Numbered from the stretch's first letter, positions 7,694 through 16,643 are shown. The stretch is 24,013 nucleotides of DNA from Sedimentisphaerales bacterium (GCA_030630905.1 DAOVMB010000001.1:1-24013), one strand, 5' to 3'. The notes: a model not told the origin generated them from the letters alone. Numbers and translations are program-made.

Positions 7694-9688
7694 ATGTGTG
7701 GAATAGCTGGTATCTGCCATATAGATGGTCCTGATGGTGTGTCCCTGAATAGTATCAAGAGGATGATAGGTGCTCTCTGCCATCGCGGGCCGGATGAAAC
7801 GGGGATCTATCTCGATGATCAGGTGGGATTGGGCCATGCCCGGCTGAGCATCATCGATCTGTCCTCCGGTGTGCAGCCGATTCATAATGAAGACAAAAGC
7901 CTCTGGATTGTCTATAACGGAGAAGTCTTCAACTACCCGGAATTGAAAGAAGACCTGCTGCAAAAAGGGCACCGCTTCTACACGACATCCGATACTGAGG
8001 TAGTGCTCCATCTATATGAAGAGCAGGGGCCGGATTGTCTGACACAGTTGAACGGTCAATTCGCCATAGCGATATGGGATACGAAGAAAAAAGAGCTGTT
8101 TCTGGCGCGGGACCGGGTCGGCATCAGACCATTGTACTACACGATTCTAAATAATACCGTGATTTTTGGTTCCGAAATAAAATCGATTTTTTCTAACAAG
8201 AATGTCTCTCGCCGGATTGATCCGATAGCAATGGATCAAATCTTTACTTTCTGGACAACCTTGACTCCACGAACGGTCTTCAAAGATATATATGAATTGC
8301 CGCCGGGCCACTATATGAAGACATCCGATAGCAAGGTCACCTTTAAAAAATACTGGGACATTCCTATATATCCGCGTGCCGAACAATCGGATTTGGCTCC
8401 AAAAGAAATCTGCGAGCAGGTCCGGGATCTGCTACAGGATGCAGTCAGAATTCGCCTTCGGGCTGATGTCCCTGTAGGATGTTATCTGAGCGGCGGGCTT
8501 GATTCTTCGGGGGCTGCCGCCCTGGTGGTGAGAAATTTCAATAAGGACGTTCGGACGTTCGGGATACGTTTTGATAATGACGGTTTTGATGAAGGCGAGT
8601 ATCAAAAACTAATGGTTTCGTATCTGAATGTAAATCATACTGACCTTACAGCTACAGATGAAATAATCGGAGCTTCACTTCCTGACTGCTTATGGCACTG
8701 TGAAAAGCCGCTGTTGAGGACCGGACCCGTTCCGTTGTTCTTGCTCTCGGACGTTGTGCGCAAGAGCGGTTATAAGGTCGTGCTTACCGGTGAGGGCGCG
8801 GACGAGGTCTTCGGTGGTTACAACATCTTTCGTGAGGCCAAGGTCAGGAGGTTCCTGGCGAAATATCCGGACTCACAGAGCCGAGCAGAACTTATCGGCC
8901 AGCTTTATCCATATATATTCGACAATCCAAGGCTCAAACGCACGCTGCAATCATTTTTTGCTAAGGGCCTTGATCAAATTGATGATCCGATCTTTTCACA
9001 CTTTATCAGGTGGGAGAATACAAGTAGAATCAAGACATTCTTTTCGCAGGAGCTAAACGAGGCTATCGGGCAATATGACGGTTATGAGCAGGTCAGGCAA
9101 AGTCTGCCGGAAGGTTTTGAACGAGCGGACGATTTTTCCCGAGCCCAATATCTGGAGATGGCGATATTTCTGAGCAATTATCTTCTTTCATCGCAAGGGG
9201 ACCGGGTCGCTATGGCTCATTCAGTGGAGATAAGACTGCCGTTTCTGGATACGCGTGTGATGGATTTTATGGCGAGGGTGCCTGCCAAATGGAAAATATT
9301 GGGTTTGAATGAAAAACATATCCTTAAGAAGTCCTTTGAAGGAATCCTGCCCAAAAAGATTACCAGTCGCCCGAAGAATCCTTACCGTGCCCCCATAAAG
9401 CAGAGTCTTTTAAATGAAAAGACCGCTGAATATACAAAAGAAGCATTGTCGAAGAAGTCACTAAGCAGGGCCGGTTTGTTTGATGCCGGCAAGGTAACGA
9501 AGCTGTTGCGAAAAGTTCAGGCGGTTGACAATCCGAGTGAGATTGACAGCATGGCCCTTGTAGGCCTTTTGTCCTCTCAACTCATTCATCGTCAATTTGT
9601 TCAGAATTTCCCGGCGAGACCTGATAATCCGGTTTCTCCCGCTCTTATTGTGGACAGGAGATCTGAGGCTTTAAGGGCCGTAAGTTGA
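7694..9688 (+). CDS. asnB: Asparagine synthase-like glutamine amidotransferase (class II)
   Basis: This 664-residue enzyme is complete and two-domain. The N-terminal Ntn glutaminase begins MCGIAG with nucleophile Cys2, which fixes the start at 7694 although no ribosome-binding site is obvious; it also carries CHRGPDETG at 29-37 and YNGEVFN at 74-80. The C-terminal synthetase domain has the ATP-pyrophosphatase loop SGGLDSS at 266-272, and GEGADEVFGGY at 366-376. It should release ammonia from glutamine and use it to amidate an adenylated carboxylate. In exopolysaccharide and exosortase A loci such paralogs are thought to amidate a sugar acid or a precursor rather than make asparagine. Its place directly after an acyl carrier protein supports a specialised role; the acceptor is unknown. 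Confidence 0.93.
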   Translation: MCGIAGICHIDGPDGVSLNSIKRMIGALCHRGPDETGIYLDDQVGLGHARLSIIDLSSGVQPIHNEDKSLWIVYNGEVFNYPELKEDLLQKGHRFYTTSDTEVVLHLYEEQGPDCLTQLNGQFAIAIWDTKKKELFLARDRVGIRPLYYTILNNTVIFGSEIKSIFSNKNVSRRIDPIAMDQIFTFWTTLTPRTVFKDIYELPPGHYMKTSDSKVTFKKYWDIPIYPRAEQSDLAPKEICEQVRDLLQDAVRIRLRADVPVGCYLSGGLDSSGAAALVVRNFNKDVRTFGIRFDNDGFDEGEYQKLMVSYLNVNHTDLTATDEIIGASLPDCLWHCEKPLLRTGPVPLFLLSDVVRKSGYKVVLTGEGADEVFGGYNIFREAKVRRFLAKYPDSQSRAELIGQLYPYIFDNPRLKRTLQSFFAKGLDQIDDPIFSHFIRWENTSRIKTFFSQELNEAIGQYDGYEQVRQSLPEGFERADDFSRAQYLEMAIFLSNYLLSSQGDRVAMAHSVEIRLPFLDTRVMDFMARVPAKWKILGLNEKHILKKSFEGILPKKITSRPKNPYRAPIKQSLLNEKTAEYTKEALSKKSLSRAGLFDAGKVTKLLRKVQAVDNPSEIDSMALVGLLSSQLIHRQFVQNFPARPDNPVSPALIVDRRSEALRAVS

Positions 9689-9751
9689 AGGTAAATAGAC
9701 ATTGTCCGTAATCTATGACTTGCAGACATATTTTGAGTTTTGGAGATTACT

Positions 9752-10714
9752 ATGGAGTTTCACAAAGATATTCTCAAGCTTGACAGCAAAAGCGAGGTTG
9801 AACGTATTTGCGAATTCATTCAGAAAGAACTACGCGATATGAAGCGTGATGGTATTGTAGTCGGGCTAAGCGGCGGTATCGATTCTGCATTATGTGCCGC
9901 TCTTTGTGTCAAAGCATTAGGTAAAGACAAAGTGTTTGGATTGATTCTTCCTGAGAAAGAATCCAATCCTGTAAGTGCTGAATATGCAGCCAGACATGCC
10001 CAAAACCTGGGTGTAGAAACAGAGACGGTTGACATAACACCTACACTCGAAGCTTTTGGGACCTATCGTAAGAGAGATAACGTGATAAGAGAAGTCTTTC
10101 CCGAGTATGACAGTGAGTCCAAGTCGAAAATTACTCTTCCAGCCGACTTACTCTCCAAAGATTCCTTTAACTTCTTTACTCTGAGAATAGACGATGGCAA
10201 AGGCAATGTGAAATCGGCAAGACTAAACAAGAAATCGCTCAATGGAATAGTAGCTGCAACCGATACCAAGCAGAGAACAAGAATGATGCATCTTTATTAT
10301 TATGCGGAAATGAAGAATTATATTGTATGCGGCACAACCAACAAAACTGAAGTCCTGGAAGGATTCTTTGTAAAATACGGAGATGGCGGAGTGGATATTG
10401 AGCCGCTCAGTCATCTCTATAAAGCCCAGGTATATCAACTTTCGGAATACCTTGGAGTAATTCGTGAAATCATAGAAAGAGCTCCGAGTCCGGACACGTG
10501 GAGTTTCCAGGTAAGCGATGAGGAATTCTATTTTCGCATCCCCTACGAAAAACTCGATCTTCTACTTTATGCGTGGCAAAACAAAATTCCTACTGAAAAA
10601 GTCTGTGAAGTTATGGATCTAAGCGCAGAGCAGGTAAAAAGAGCTATGAGAGATTTTAATGCCAAATACAATGCGACCAAGCACCTCAGGCAGTTACCGC
10701 CGACACTTGAATAG
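9752..10714 (+). CDS. NadE-like ammonia-dependent ligase (NAD synthase family), divergent
   Basis: This 320-residue protein has the ATP-pyrophosphatase core of ammonia-dependent NAD synthases: LSGGIDS at 39-45, RTRMMHLYYYAE at 175-186, GTTNKTE at 194-200, KYGDGG at 208-213 and IEPLSHLYKAQV at 216-227. Two features are unusual. First, residues about 104-170, between the core and the RMMHLY segment, form a longer charged insert than in the E. coli enzyme. Second, the later Asp-Glu-x-x-Leu-Gly segment reads DEEFYF. There is no glutaminase domain. Hand counts of several 60-base stretches give roughly 33-45% GC, below its neighbours, which may point to separate acquisition. GGAG six bases before ATG 9752 fixes the start. 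Either a housekeeping NAD synthase caught in the locus or, more likely given the context, a repurposed carboxylate-amidating enzyme. Confidence 0.8.
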   Translation: MEFHKDILKLDSKSEVERICEFIQKELRDMKRDGIVVGLSGGIDSALCAALCVKALGKDKVFGLILPEKESNPVSAEYAARHAQNLGVETETVDITPTLEAFGTYRKRDNVIREVFPEYDSESKSKITLPADLLSKDSFNFFTLRIDDGKGNVKSARLNKKSLNGIVAATDTKQRTRMMHLYYYAEMKNYIVCGTTNKTEVLEGFFVKYGDGGVDIEPLSHLYKAQVYQLSEYLGVIREIIERAPSPDTWSFQVSDEEFYFRIPYEKLDLLLYAWQNKIPTEKVCEVMDLSAEQVKRAMRDFNAKYNATKHLRQLPPTLE

Positions 10715-10775
10715 GTAGATCGAATTATTTGTAGCTAAGACGAAGGAACTATTGGATTCAAAAGGATATTTACAA

Positions 10776-12380
10776 ATGATTGAATTCGACCCGACATTAG
10801 TGCATGAGTGGCTTTCCCGCTCTGCTCGGCGTTTTCAGGATAAAGTGGCTCTCGTATGTGGCGAGCAGCGGTGGACTTATAAGGCTCTTGACCAGCGTGC
10901 CGACCATTTGGCTACGGCTTTGCTGGATGCCGGAGTTCGCCGACAGGATAGAGTTGCCGTGTTCCTGGATAATTGTGCCGAAACCGTAATTTCGTTGTAC
11001 GGCATTTTGAAAGCCGGCGGTGTATTTATTATATTAGCCGGCTCGCTCAAGGGCGCAAAATTACGCTATATCCTGGAGAACTCAGGCACCAATATTTTGA
11101 TTGCCCATACAAGCAAAGCCAGGGTAGTAAGTGATGCGTTGGGCGAAGGGATCGGGGAGCGTAAGTTAATATGGGTTGGGCCGACGAAACGAATCCCGGA
11201 ACAGTTTTCGAAATCTTCGCTGGGCTGGGACGAAATATTTTCAGACTTTGTCGATAAAATCGCAGATGGTGAAAAGGACTGCCGGTTACCTCGCTGTATT
11301 GATGTGGATTTGGCCACTCTTATTTATACATCGGGCTCCACAGGTGAGCCTAAGGGCGTTATGTCAACGCACCACAATATGATCTCGGCGGCACGAAGTA
11401 TCATTCAGTATATAGGAAACGTTGAAGATGATATTATACTGGATGTCTTGCCTCTTTCATTCGATTACGGCCTCTATCAGGTTATCATGGCCTTCATGTT
11501 TGGCGGCACAGTGGTTCTGGAGAAGTCCTTCCTCTACCTTCACAGCATTCTGGAGCGAATCGCTCAGGAGAAGGTAACCGGATTTCCCATCGTACCTACG
11601 ATTGTTGCTATGCTGCTGAAGCTACAGAATTTGAAAAAATACGATTTCAGCACGCTTCGATACATGACTAACACCGGAGCGGCGCTTCCGGTCGAGCATA
11701 TTCGCAGGCTCAGGGACATGTTCCCTCAGATGACCATGATTTCCATGTTCGGACTGACCGAGTGCAAGCGGGTCAGTTACCTGCCGCCCGAAGAGCTGGA
11801 CCGAATACCTTCGTCGGTCGGAAAAGCGATGCCGAACTGCGAGGTCTTTGTCGTCGATGAAAATGGCGGCGAGGTCGCCCCTGGCGAAACAGGAGAGTTA
11901 ATTATAAGAGGCTCGAATGTAATGCAGGGCTACTGGGCGGACCCGGAAATGACCGCCGGGACCTACCGAGACGGACAATATCCAAGTGGGAGAATTCTCC
12001 ATTCCGGCGATTACTTCCGCCAGGATGAGCGCGGCTTTCTTTATTTTCTGGGCAGAAAAGATGACATGATTAAGAGCAAGGGCGAGCGGATAAGCGCTAA
12101 GGAAGTGGAGAATAATATTTCCAGTATGGAAGGTGTTGCGGAAGTGGCGGTCATCGGAGTGCCGGACGAGATTTTCGGCCAGGCAATTAAGGCCTATATT
12201 GTGCCGGCACCGGATGTTGAGCTGCCTGAAAAGCAGGTGCTGAAATTCTGTGCTGCAAATATGGAAACCTTCATGGTTCCGAAATACATCGAGTTTATGG
12301 ACAGTCTGCCCAAAACGCCGAACGGTAAAATCGACAAGAAGCAACTCAAAGCAAAGGCCGAAGCGGGCATCTCAGATTAA
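10776..12380 (+). CDS. AMP-forming acyl-CoA/acyl-ACP ligase (exosortase-A-associated type)
   Basis: This 534-residue enzyme is a complete adenylate-forming ligase: phosphate loop YTSGSTGEPKG at 184-194, LSFDYG at 227-232, FGLTEC at 325-330, an HSGDYF segment, GRKDDMIKSKGERIS in the hinge region, and PNGKIDK near the end bearing the catalytic lysine. The stretch GLTEC followed by YLPPEELDR resembles the acyl-CoA ligases described next to exosortase A (XrtA), which work with a small carrier protein. It should activate a carboxylic acid with ATP and load it onto CoA or onto the carrier protein encoded upstream. ATG 10776 follows AAAGGA with a nine-base spacer. TTG 10752 behind GAAGGA is a possible alternative, adding eight residues. 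Confidence 0.92.
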   Translation: MIEFDPTLVHEWLSRSARRFQDKVALVCGEQRWTYKALDQRADHLATALLDAGVRRQDRVAVFLDNCAETVISLYGILKAGGVFIILAGSLKGAKLRYILENSGTNILIAHTSKARVVSDALGEGIGERKLIWVGPTKRIPEQFSKSSLGWDEIFSDFVDKIADGEKDCRLPRCIDVDLATLIYTSGSTGEPKGVMSTHHNMISAARSIIQYIGNVEDDIILDVLPLSFDYGLYQVIMAFMFGGTVVLEKSFLYLHSILERIAQEKVTGFPIVPTIVAMLLKLQNLKKYDFSTLRYMTNTGAALPVEHIRRLRDMFPQMTMISMFGLTECKRVSYLPPEELDRIPSSVGKAMPNCEVFVVDENGGEVAPGETGELIIRGSNVMQGYWADPEMTAGTYRDGQYPSGRILHSGDYFRQDERGFLYFLGRKDDMIKSKGERISAKEVENNISSMEGVAEVAVIGVPDEIFGQAIKAYIVPAPDVELPEKQVLKFCAANMETFMVPKYIEFMDSLPKTPNGKIDKKQLKAKAEAGISD

Positions 12381-12403
12381 CGGGAGATACAACTGACAGT
12401 CTT

Positions 12404-13654
12404 ATGGCAAGCGGAATAAAATTATCCAAAGATATGAATTTGTTCGAGTCTTACGGACGCCTTATCAATCCGGCATATCCTTCATTCTTGAACAAACTGG
12501 GATTGAACAAAGTCGCTACAGGAGCACAGGGAGCTACAATCACCGATTCGGAGGGCAATACTTATATAGATTGTGTCGGAGGGTACGGTTTATTCAACTT
12601 AGGGCACAATAATCCGGATATTATCGAATCCCTCACGGATCAATTGAAAGAGCAGCAGTTGTTGACAAAACCGCTCATTAGTGAAATTCAGGTTAGATTG
12701 GCTGAGTGTATCGAGAAAATTACACCCGGTGAACTTAGCTGCTCCTTTATCCTTAACAGCGGATCGGAAGCCATAGACTGTGCCATTAAGTTAGTCAGAC
12801 TTCACAGGGGCGGAAAAACAATTATAACAGCGCAAAAGTCTTTTCACGGTCATACATTTGGTGCGCTTACAGCCTCGGGTATCCCTTCTTTCAAGAGAGC
12901 TTTTCAGCCGCTTTTGCCTGGTTTTATTAGCGTTCCTTTTGGTGATATCGAAGCCCTGAAGCAGTCAATATCAGCGGATACCGGAGCAGTCTTGATCGAG
13001 CCGATTCAACACGAAGCGGGTATACTCTTGCCCCTGAATGGCTATCTTCAAAAGGTGCGGAAACTGTGTGATGAGCACGGCCTCATTATGATATTGGATG
13101 AGATAAAAACCGGATTTGGCAAAACAGGCCGGATGTTCGCATGTGAACATTATAATGTAGTGCCTGACATACTCGTGTTAGGCAAATCCCTGGGCGGTGG
13201 ATTGATTCCAACCGGAGCGGTCATTGCCAAAAGTCATCTTTGGAAGAGATTCGGCCTGAGTTTCCCCATGTCCGCCTCATCTTATGCCGGTAATGTACTT
13301 GCCTGCCGGGCGGGCCTTTCAACAATCCGGTATATACAACAGGGTAGTCTGCTGGCCGACTGTGCAGAAAAGGGCAAGATGCTCCTGCGTTCGTTAAGAG
13401 ATTGTGTCGGTGAATACCCGAATATTCTGCGGTCTGCTGAAGGATTGGGTCTTTTGATTGGAATAGAAACGCAAAGTGGCAAGATAGCACTCGAACTGGC
13501 AAAAGAAATGATCCGGCAGAGAATTATAATGGTACCGGCTTTCGGCAATTCATCTGTCCTGATGGTCGAGCCGCCATTAGTTATATCATTTCAGCAAATT
13601 CGAGCGGTTGTAGATTCGTTTGCAGCCGCATGTGTAAATGTGAGCAATAAATAA
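12404..13654 (+). CDS. Class III PLP-dependent aminotransferase (putrescine/ornithine-like)
   Basis: This 416-residue enzyme shows the full class III aminotransferase pattern: NSGSEAIDCAIKL at 118-130, FHGHTFGALTASG at 148-159, the cofactor-binding LDEIKTGFGKTGRMF at 231-245, and the Schiff-base lysine Lys261 in LGKSLGGGLIPTGAV. Overall text is close to the putrescine/acetylornithine branch, with N-terminal DCVGGYGLFNLGHNNP. It converts an aldehyde or keto group to an amine, with glutamate or another amine as donor. Downstream of an acyl ligase and near a carrier protein, it may aminate a carrier-bound acyl chain or an aldehyde-bearing precursor; sugar aminotransferases are normally class V/DegT, so a sugar substrate is less likely. 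The ribosome-binding site before ATG 12404 is distant (GGGAG, 17 bases). Confidence 0.9.
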   Translation: MASGIKLSKDMNLFESYGRLINPAYPSFLNKLGLNKVATGAQGATITDSEGNTYIDCVGGYGLFNLGHNNPDIIESLTDQLKEQQLLTKPLISEIQVRLAECIEKITPGELSCSFILNSGSEAIDCAIKLVRLHRGGKTIITAQKSFHGHTFGALTASGIPSFKRAFQPLLPGFISVPFGDIEALKQSISADTGAVLIEPIQHEAGILLPLNGYLQKVRKLCDEHGLIMILDEIKTGFGKTGRMFACEHYNVVPDILVLGKSLGGGLIPTGAVIAKSHLWKRFGLSFPMSASSYAGNVLACRAGLSTIRYIQQGSLLADCAEKGKMLLRSLRDCVGEYPNILRSAEGLGLLIGIETQSGKIALELAKEMIRQRIIMVPAFGNSSVLMVEPPLVISFQQIRAVVDSFAAACVNVSNK

Positions 13655-13674
13655 AAGGAGTAGGTGGTAGCTTT

Positions 13675-14670
13675 ATGCAAACATGTAAAAAATGTGTATT
13701 GAACGAACGTTTTATAGGGATTCGGTTTGATGATGATGGTATCTGTAACTTTTGCCGCTCGGCAAAGAGTCCGGATCAACAGCGATCCATCAGGGGTAAA
13801 TATGAAGCCAGATTTCAGAAACTTATTGAAGAGCACAAAGGCAAGGGCAGCTACGATGCTCTGGTGGCCTACAGTGGTGGCAAGGACAGCACATACACCC
13901 TCCACTTGTTACAGGAGCGGTACGATCTGAGACTATTGGCGTACTCCTTTGACAACTGGTTTCAGTCGGACAGGGCCAAGCTAAATATCCGTGCTGTACT
14001 GAGCAATATTAACGTGGATCATTTGACGGTAACGCCGAGCTTCGAGAGTATAAAAAAGATTGTTCTGGCTTCCATGTCCAAAGATATGTACTCGGCCAAG
14101 GCGATGACAAGGGCGTCCAGTATATGCACGAGCTGTATTTCTCTGGTACGATTTATCGGTTTCAGGCTTACTATCGAGCAGGAGATTCCCTTTCTGATAT
14201 TCGGGATGTCGCCGGGTCAGGCGCCGATGGCTACGGCAGTAGTTAAAACAAATCCCCAGATGATAAGAACAATGCAGGAAACACTGCTGCGTCCTCTGTC
14301 CGATCGGTTGGGTGATATTATCAAACCCTTCTTCCTGGAGCAAAGGCACTTTGACAAGGTAGAAGATTTTCCGTACAGCATCAATCCACTGGCGTTTGTA
14401 GACTACGATGAGGATGTGATTTATGAGACTGCGGACAAATACGGATGGAAAAAGCCCGATGACACAGACGCCAACTCCACCAACTGCCTGTTGAATGCTC
14501 TGGCTAACCAGGTTCACCTGGATCAGTTAGGCGTCAATCCTTATGCTTATGAGATAGCTGAATTGGTTCGCGTCGGGTGTATGACAAGAGAGCAGGGATT
14601 AGCCAGGTTGGCGGAACCTTTCCCGGCCGAGCAAATTGCGGCGGTGAAGAAACAGCTCGGAATCGGTTGA
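13675..14670 (+). CDS. WbpG-type N-acetyl sugar amidotransferase (PP-loop ATPase)
   Basis: This 331-residue protein fits the WbpG/PseA-like family that turns a 2-acetamido group into an acetamidino group. It opens with Cys4-x-x-Cys7 and Cys24-x-x-Cys27, a likely zinc site, with a FDDDGICNFC segment between that is typical of the family. The ATP-pyrophosphatase loop is YSGGKDS at 66-72. A further CTSC lies at 151-154. In the Pseudomonas O-antigen pathway WbpG works with dedicated HisH and HisF homologs that supply ammonia; none is present in this window. A ribosome-binding region (AGGAG and GGTGG) precedes ATG 13675. It could equally modify another acyl-amide, so the exact reaction is uncertain. 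Confidence 0.82.
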   Translation: MQTCKKCVLNERFIGIRFDDDGICNFCRSAKSPDQQRSIRGKYEARFQKLIEEHKGKGSYDALVAYSGGKDSTYTLHLLQERYDLRLLAYSFDNWFQSDRAKLNIRAVLSNINVDHLTVTPSFESIKKIVLASMSKDMYSAKAMTRASSICTSCISLVRFIGFRLTIEQEIPFLIFGMSPGQAPMATAVVKTNPQMIRTMQETLLRPLSDRLGDIIKPFFLEQRHFDKVEDFPYSINPLAFVDYDEDVIYETADKYGWKKPDDTDANSTNCLLNALANQVHLDQLGVNPYAYEIAELVRVGCMTREQGLARLAEPFPAEQIAAVKKQLGIG

Positions 14671-14678
14671 TTCATTAC

Positions 14679-15548
14679 ATGAAGGTCAGGTCACTTCAGA
14701 TATTCATAGCTGTAGCAGCTTTCTCGGCTGTTGGGATTCTGACAATGGTTATAACAAGAATGAAAACGAGGACAGACTCTAATAAAATAGCACTGCCGTC
14801 GATTGATGATGTACCCAAAGAATATTGGGCGAAACTTGCTGAGAAGAAGATTTTCTTCGGGCATCAATCAGTCGGGTACAACATTATTGGTGGAATCACG
14901 GATATCATAAACGAGCGAGACTATATAAAACTCAATGTCATAGAAGCACGCGAACCTGCGGCTTTTGACCAACCTGTTTTTGCTCATTCCCAGGTAGGTA
15001 TGAACACGGATCCTTTCTCGAAGATCAAACGCTTTGGGGAAATAATGGATGCCGGCGTCGGGAGCAAAGCCGATATAGCGTTTTTCAAGTTCTGCTATGT
15101 TGATATTATGCGGAATTCGGATCCGCAGGAAATCTTCGATGGTTATCGTGCCGTAATGAAAGAATTGAAGGACCGATATCCCAGTACAAAGTTCCTGCAC
15201 GTAACTGTTCCGATACGTTCGGCGCCAAAGGGAGCCAAGAGAAATCTGAAACAGACAGTTAAGTCGTTAATTGGCAAACCAGGTGTTCTGGACGATAACA
15301 TGATGCGCCAGTGTTATAATAAGTTGTTAAGGAACGCTTACTCTAAAACGGAACCTTTCTTCGACCTGGCCCTGATAGAATCTATCAATCCGGACGGTTT
15401 TGGTTGTCACGTTGTAAAAGGAGCGGAGAAAGTTAATGTCATGGCGCCTGAATACACCGAAGATGGTGGACACCTTAATAGCCGGGGCGGGAAAATGGTG
15501 GCTGAGCAGTTGCTGATAATCCTCGCAGAAATGGCGAGCCGCTCTTAG
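14679..15548 (+). CDS. Membrane-anchored SGNH-hydrolase-like protein
   Basis: This 289-residue protein starts with a short basic segment and one hydrophobic helix at about 6-25, consistent with an anchor and a domain outside the cytoplasm. FFGHQSVG at 59-66 sits where SGNH hydrolases carry their first, nucleophile-bearing block (candidate Ser64). EDGGHLN at 261-267 provides an Asp-x-x-His pair (Asp262, His265) as in the last SGNH block. Between them is ADIAFFKFCYVD, which resembles the usual buried strand. SGNH-like proteins of polysaccharide loci remove or transfer O-acetyl groups (compare AlgJ/AlgX). I infer such a role on the exported glycan, alongside the membrane acyltransferase encoded next. 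ATG 14679 is chosen because the frame farther upstream lies inside the preceding gene. Confidence 0.6.
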   Translation: MKVRSLQIFIAVAAFSAVGILTMVITRMKTRTDSNKIALPSIDDVPKEYWAKLAEKKIFFGHQSVGYNIIGGITDIINERDYIKLNVIEAREPAAFDQPVFAHSQVGMNTDPFSKIKRFGEIMDAGVGSKADIAFFKFCYVDIMRNSDPQEIFDGYRAVMKELKDRYPSTKFLHVTVPIRSAPKGAKRNLKQTVKSLIGKPGVLDDNMMRQCYNKLLRNAYSKTEPFFDLALIESINPDGFGCHVVKGAEKVNVMAPEYTEDGGHLNSRGGKMVAEQLLIILAEMASRS

Positions 15549-15595
15549 ATGTATATTACATATGTTTTTATTGTTGTATTTTTGGAAGCAAAGAA

Positions 15596-16618
15596 TTGAA
15601 CTCATTTGTTGAAAACCAAACTGTTAAAACACTGTTTCAATCGATAGCCGGAGTCAAGCCGGCGGTTGTTTCCCGACAGCCCCGGATAGCCAATATAGAA
15701 CGGTTGCGTATTGTCTCTGCGTTCGGCATTGCCTCCTTTCATACCCATGATTGGTTTCCGCGGAGCATTGGTGTGGCTGGTTTTATTATTCTGTTGCTGA
15801 GTTATTGTGCCTTTGTTGTAAACAAGCCTGAACCATACGGCATCGCCGAGGTGGCAAGACGAAAGGCGCGACGTCTTCTTAAACCATGGTTGTTTTGGTC
15901 GATCATATATGGTGGCCTCGGATTAGCAAAGATGGTTTATGAGAACGTATCGTTTTCAGATGTTTTTTCTCCGACGATGCTTTTGACCGGAACTCGAATA
16001 CATCTATGGTTTCTGCCTTTTGCTTTCGTTGCCGCTTTATTTCTCACTTTGATACATCGAAGAATAGTAGGTATTGCTGACTCATTTACGATTACAACTG
16101 CAATTTCAATCGGGGCTTTATGTATATTTGGCTGTTCAGTTATCCAGTCCCGGCTTCACCCTCCAACGCCGCTGGCTCAATGGACTTTGGGATTGCCGGT
16201 AATACCTCTTGGTTTTGCTATTGGCCGGATCAAGATTTTGCAGAGAACCGAAGACAGAAAAAAGTATTTCGTATTCGTAATTCTTTCGACTTTGACGGCA
16301 TGTGTGGGATGTATGGTGTTTGACCGGTTAAGCTATGGGATATGGTTGAATTACAGCAGCAAATTTGCGATTCGATACTTTGTTTCTTTGATAATATTCT
16401 GTTCTGCATTGCATTGGCGAGGCAAGTTGGATCTGGTTTCAGTGAATTTGGCATCGTTATCATACGGCATTTATCTTGTTCATCCCTTGGTATTGGTTTT
16501 TTTATATCGATTTGGTATAGCTATGCAGCATCCATTTTTGTTGCTGTTTATAGTATTGTCTATTTCGTTACTGATAACATTTGTTCTTAAGAAAACGCCG
16601 TTGAAACAGTTTGTTTGA
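15596..16618 (+). CDS. Membrane acyltransferase, family 3 (OafA/YrhL-like)
   Basis: This 340-residue, strongly hydrophobic protein has about ten predicted membrane segments and the layout of acyltransferase family 3 proteins, which move acetyl or other acyl groups across the membrane onto exported sugars. The early segment RLRIVSAFGIASFHTHDW holds the His expected in the first helix, and KARRLLKPWLFWSIIY matches the conserved Arg-Arg-x-x-x-x-Pro-x-x-x-x-Ser block. The later SLASLSYGIYLVHPLVL is the typical closing motif. The only reasonable start is TTG at 15596, eight bases after GGAAG; no in-frame ATG occurs before the conserved helix. It probably donates acyl groups outside the cytoplasm, perhaps with the SGNH-like protein as partner. 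Confidence 0.82.
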   Translation: MNSFVENQTVKTLFQSIAGVKPAVVSRQPRIANIERLRIVSAFGIASFHTHDWFPRSIGVAGFIILLLSYCAFVVNKPEPYGIAEVARRKARRLLKPWLFWSIIYGGLGLAKMVYENVSFSDVFSPTMLLTGTRIHLWFLPFAFVAALFLTLIHRRIVGIADSFTITTAISIGALCIFGCSVIQSRLHPPTPLAQWTLGLPVIPLGFAIGRIKILQRTEDRKKYFVFVILSTLTACVGCMVFDRLSYGIWLNYSSKFAIRYFVSLIIFCSALHWRGKLDLVSVNLASLSYGIYLVHPLVLVFLYRFGIAMQHPFLLLFIVLSISLLITFVLKKTPLKQFV

Positions 16619-16643
16619 TATCGACAGGGCCGAAAGTATCTAA

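Noticed and set aside
7333..7758. Minus-strand open frame of 141 codons across the carrier protein gene
   Set aside because: The plus strand encodes an acyl carrier protein with attachment serine and ribosome-binding site; the minus frame is Ser-rich low-information text.
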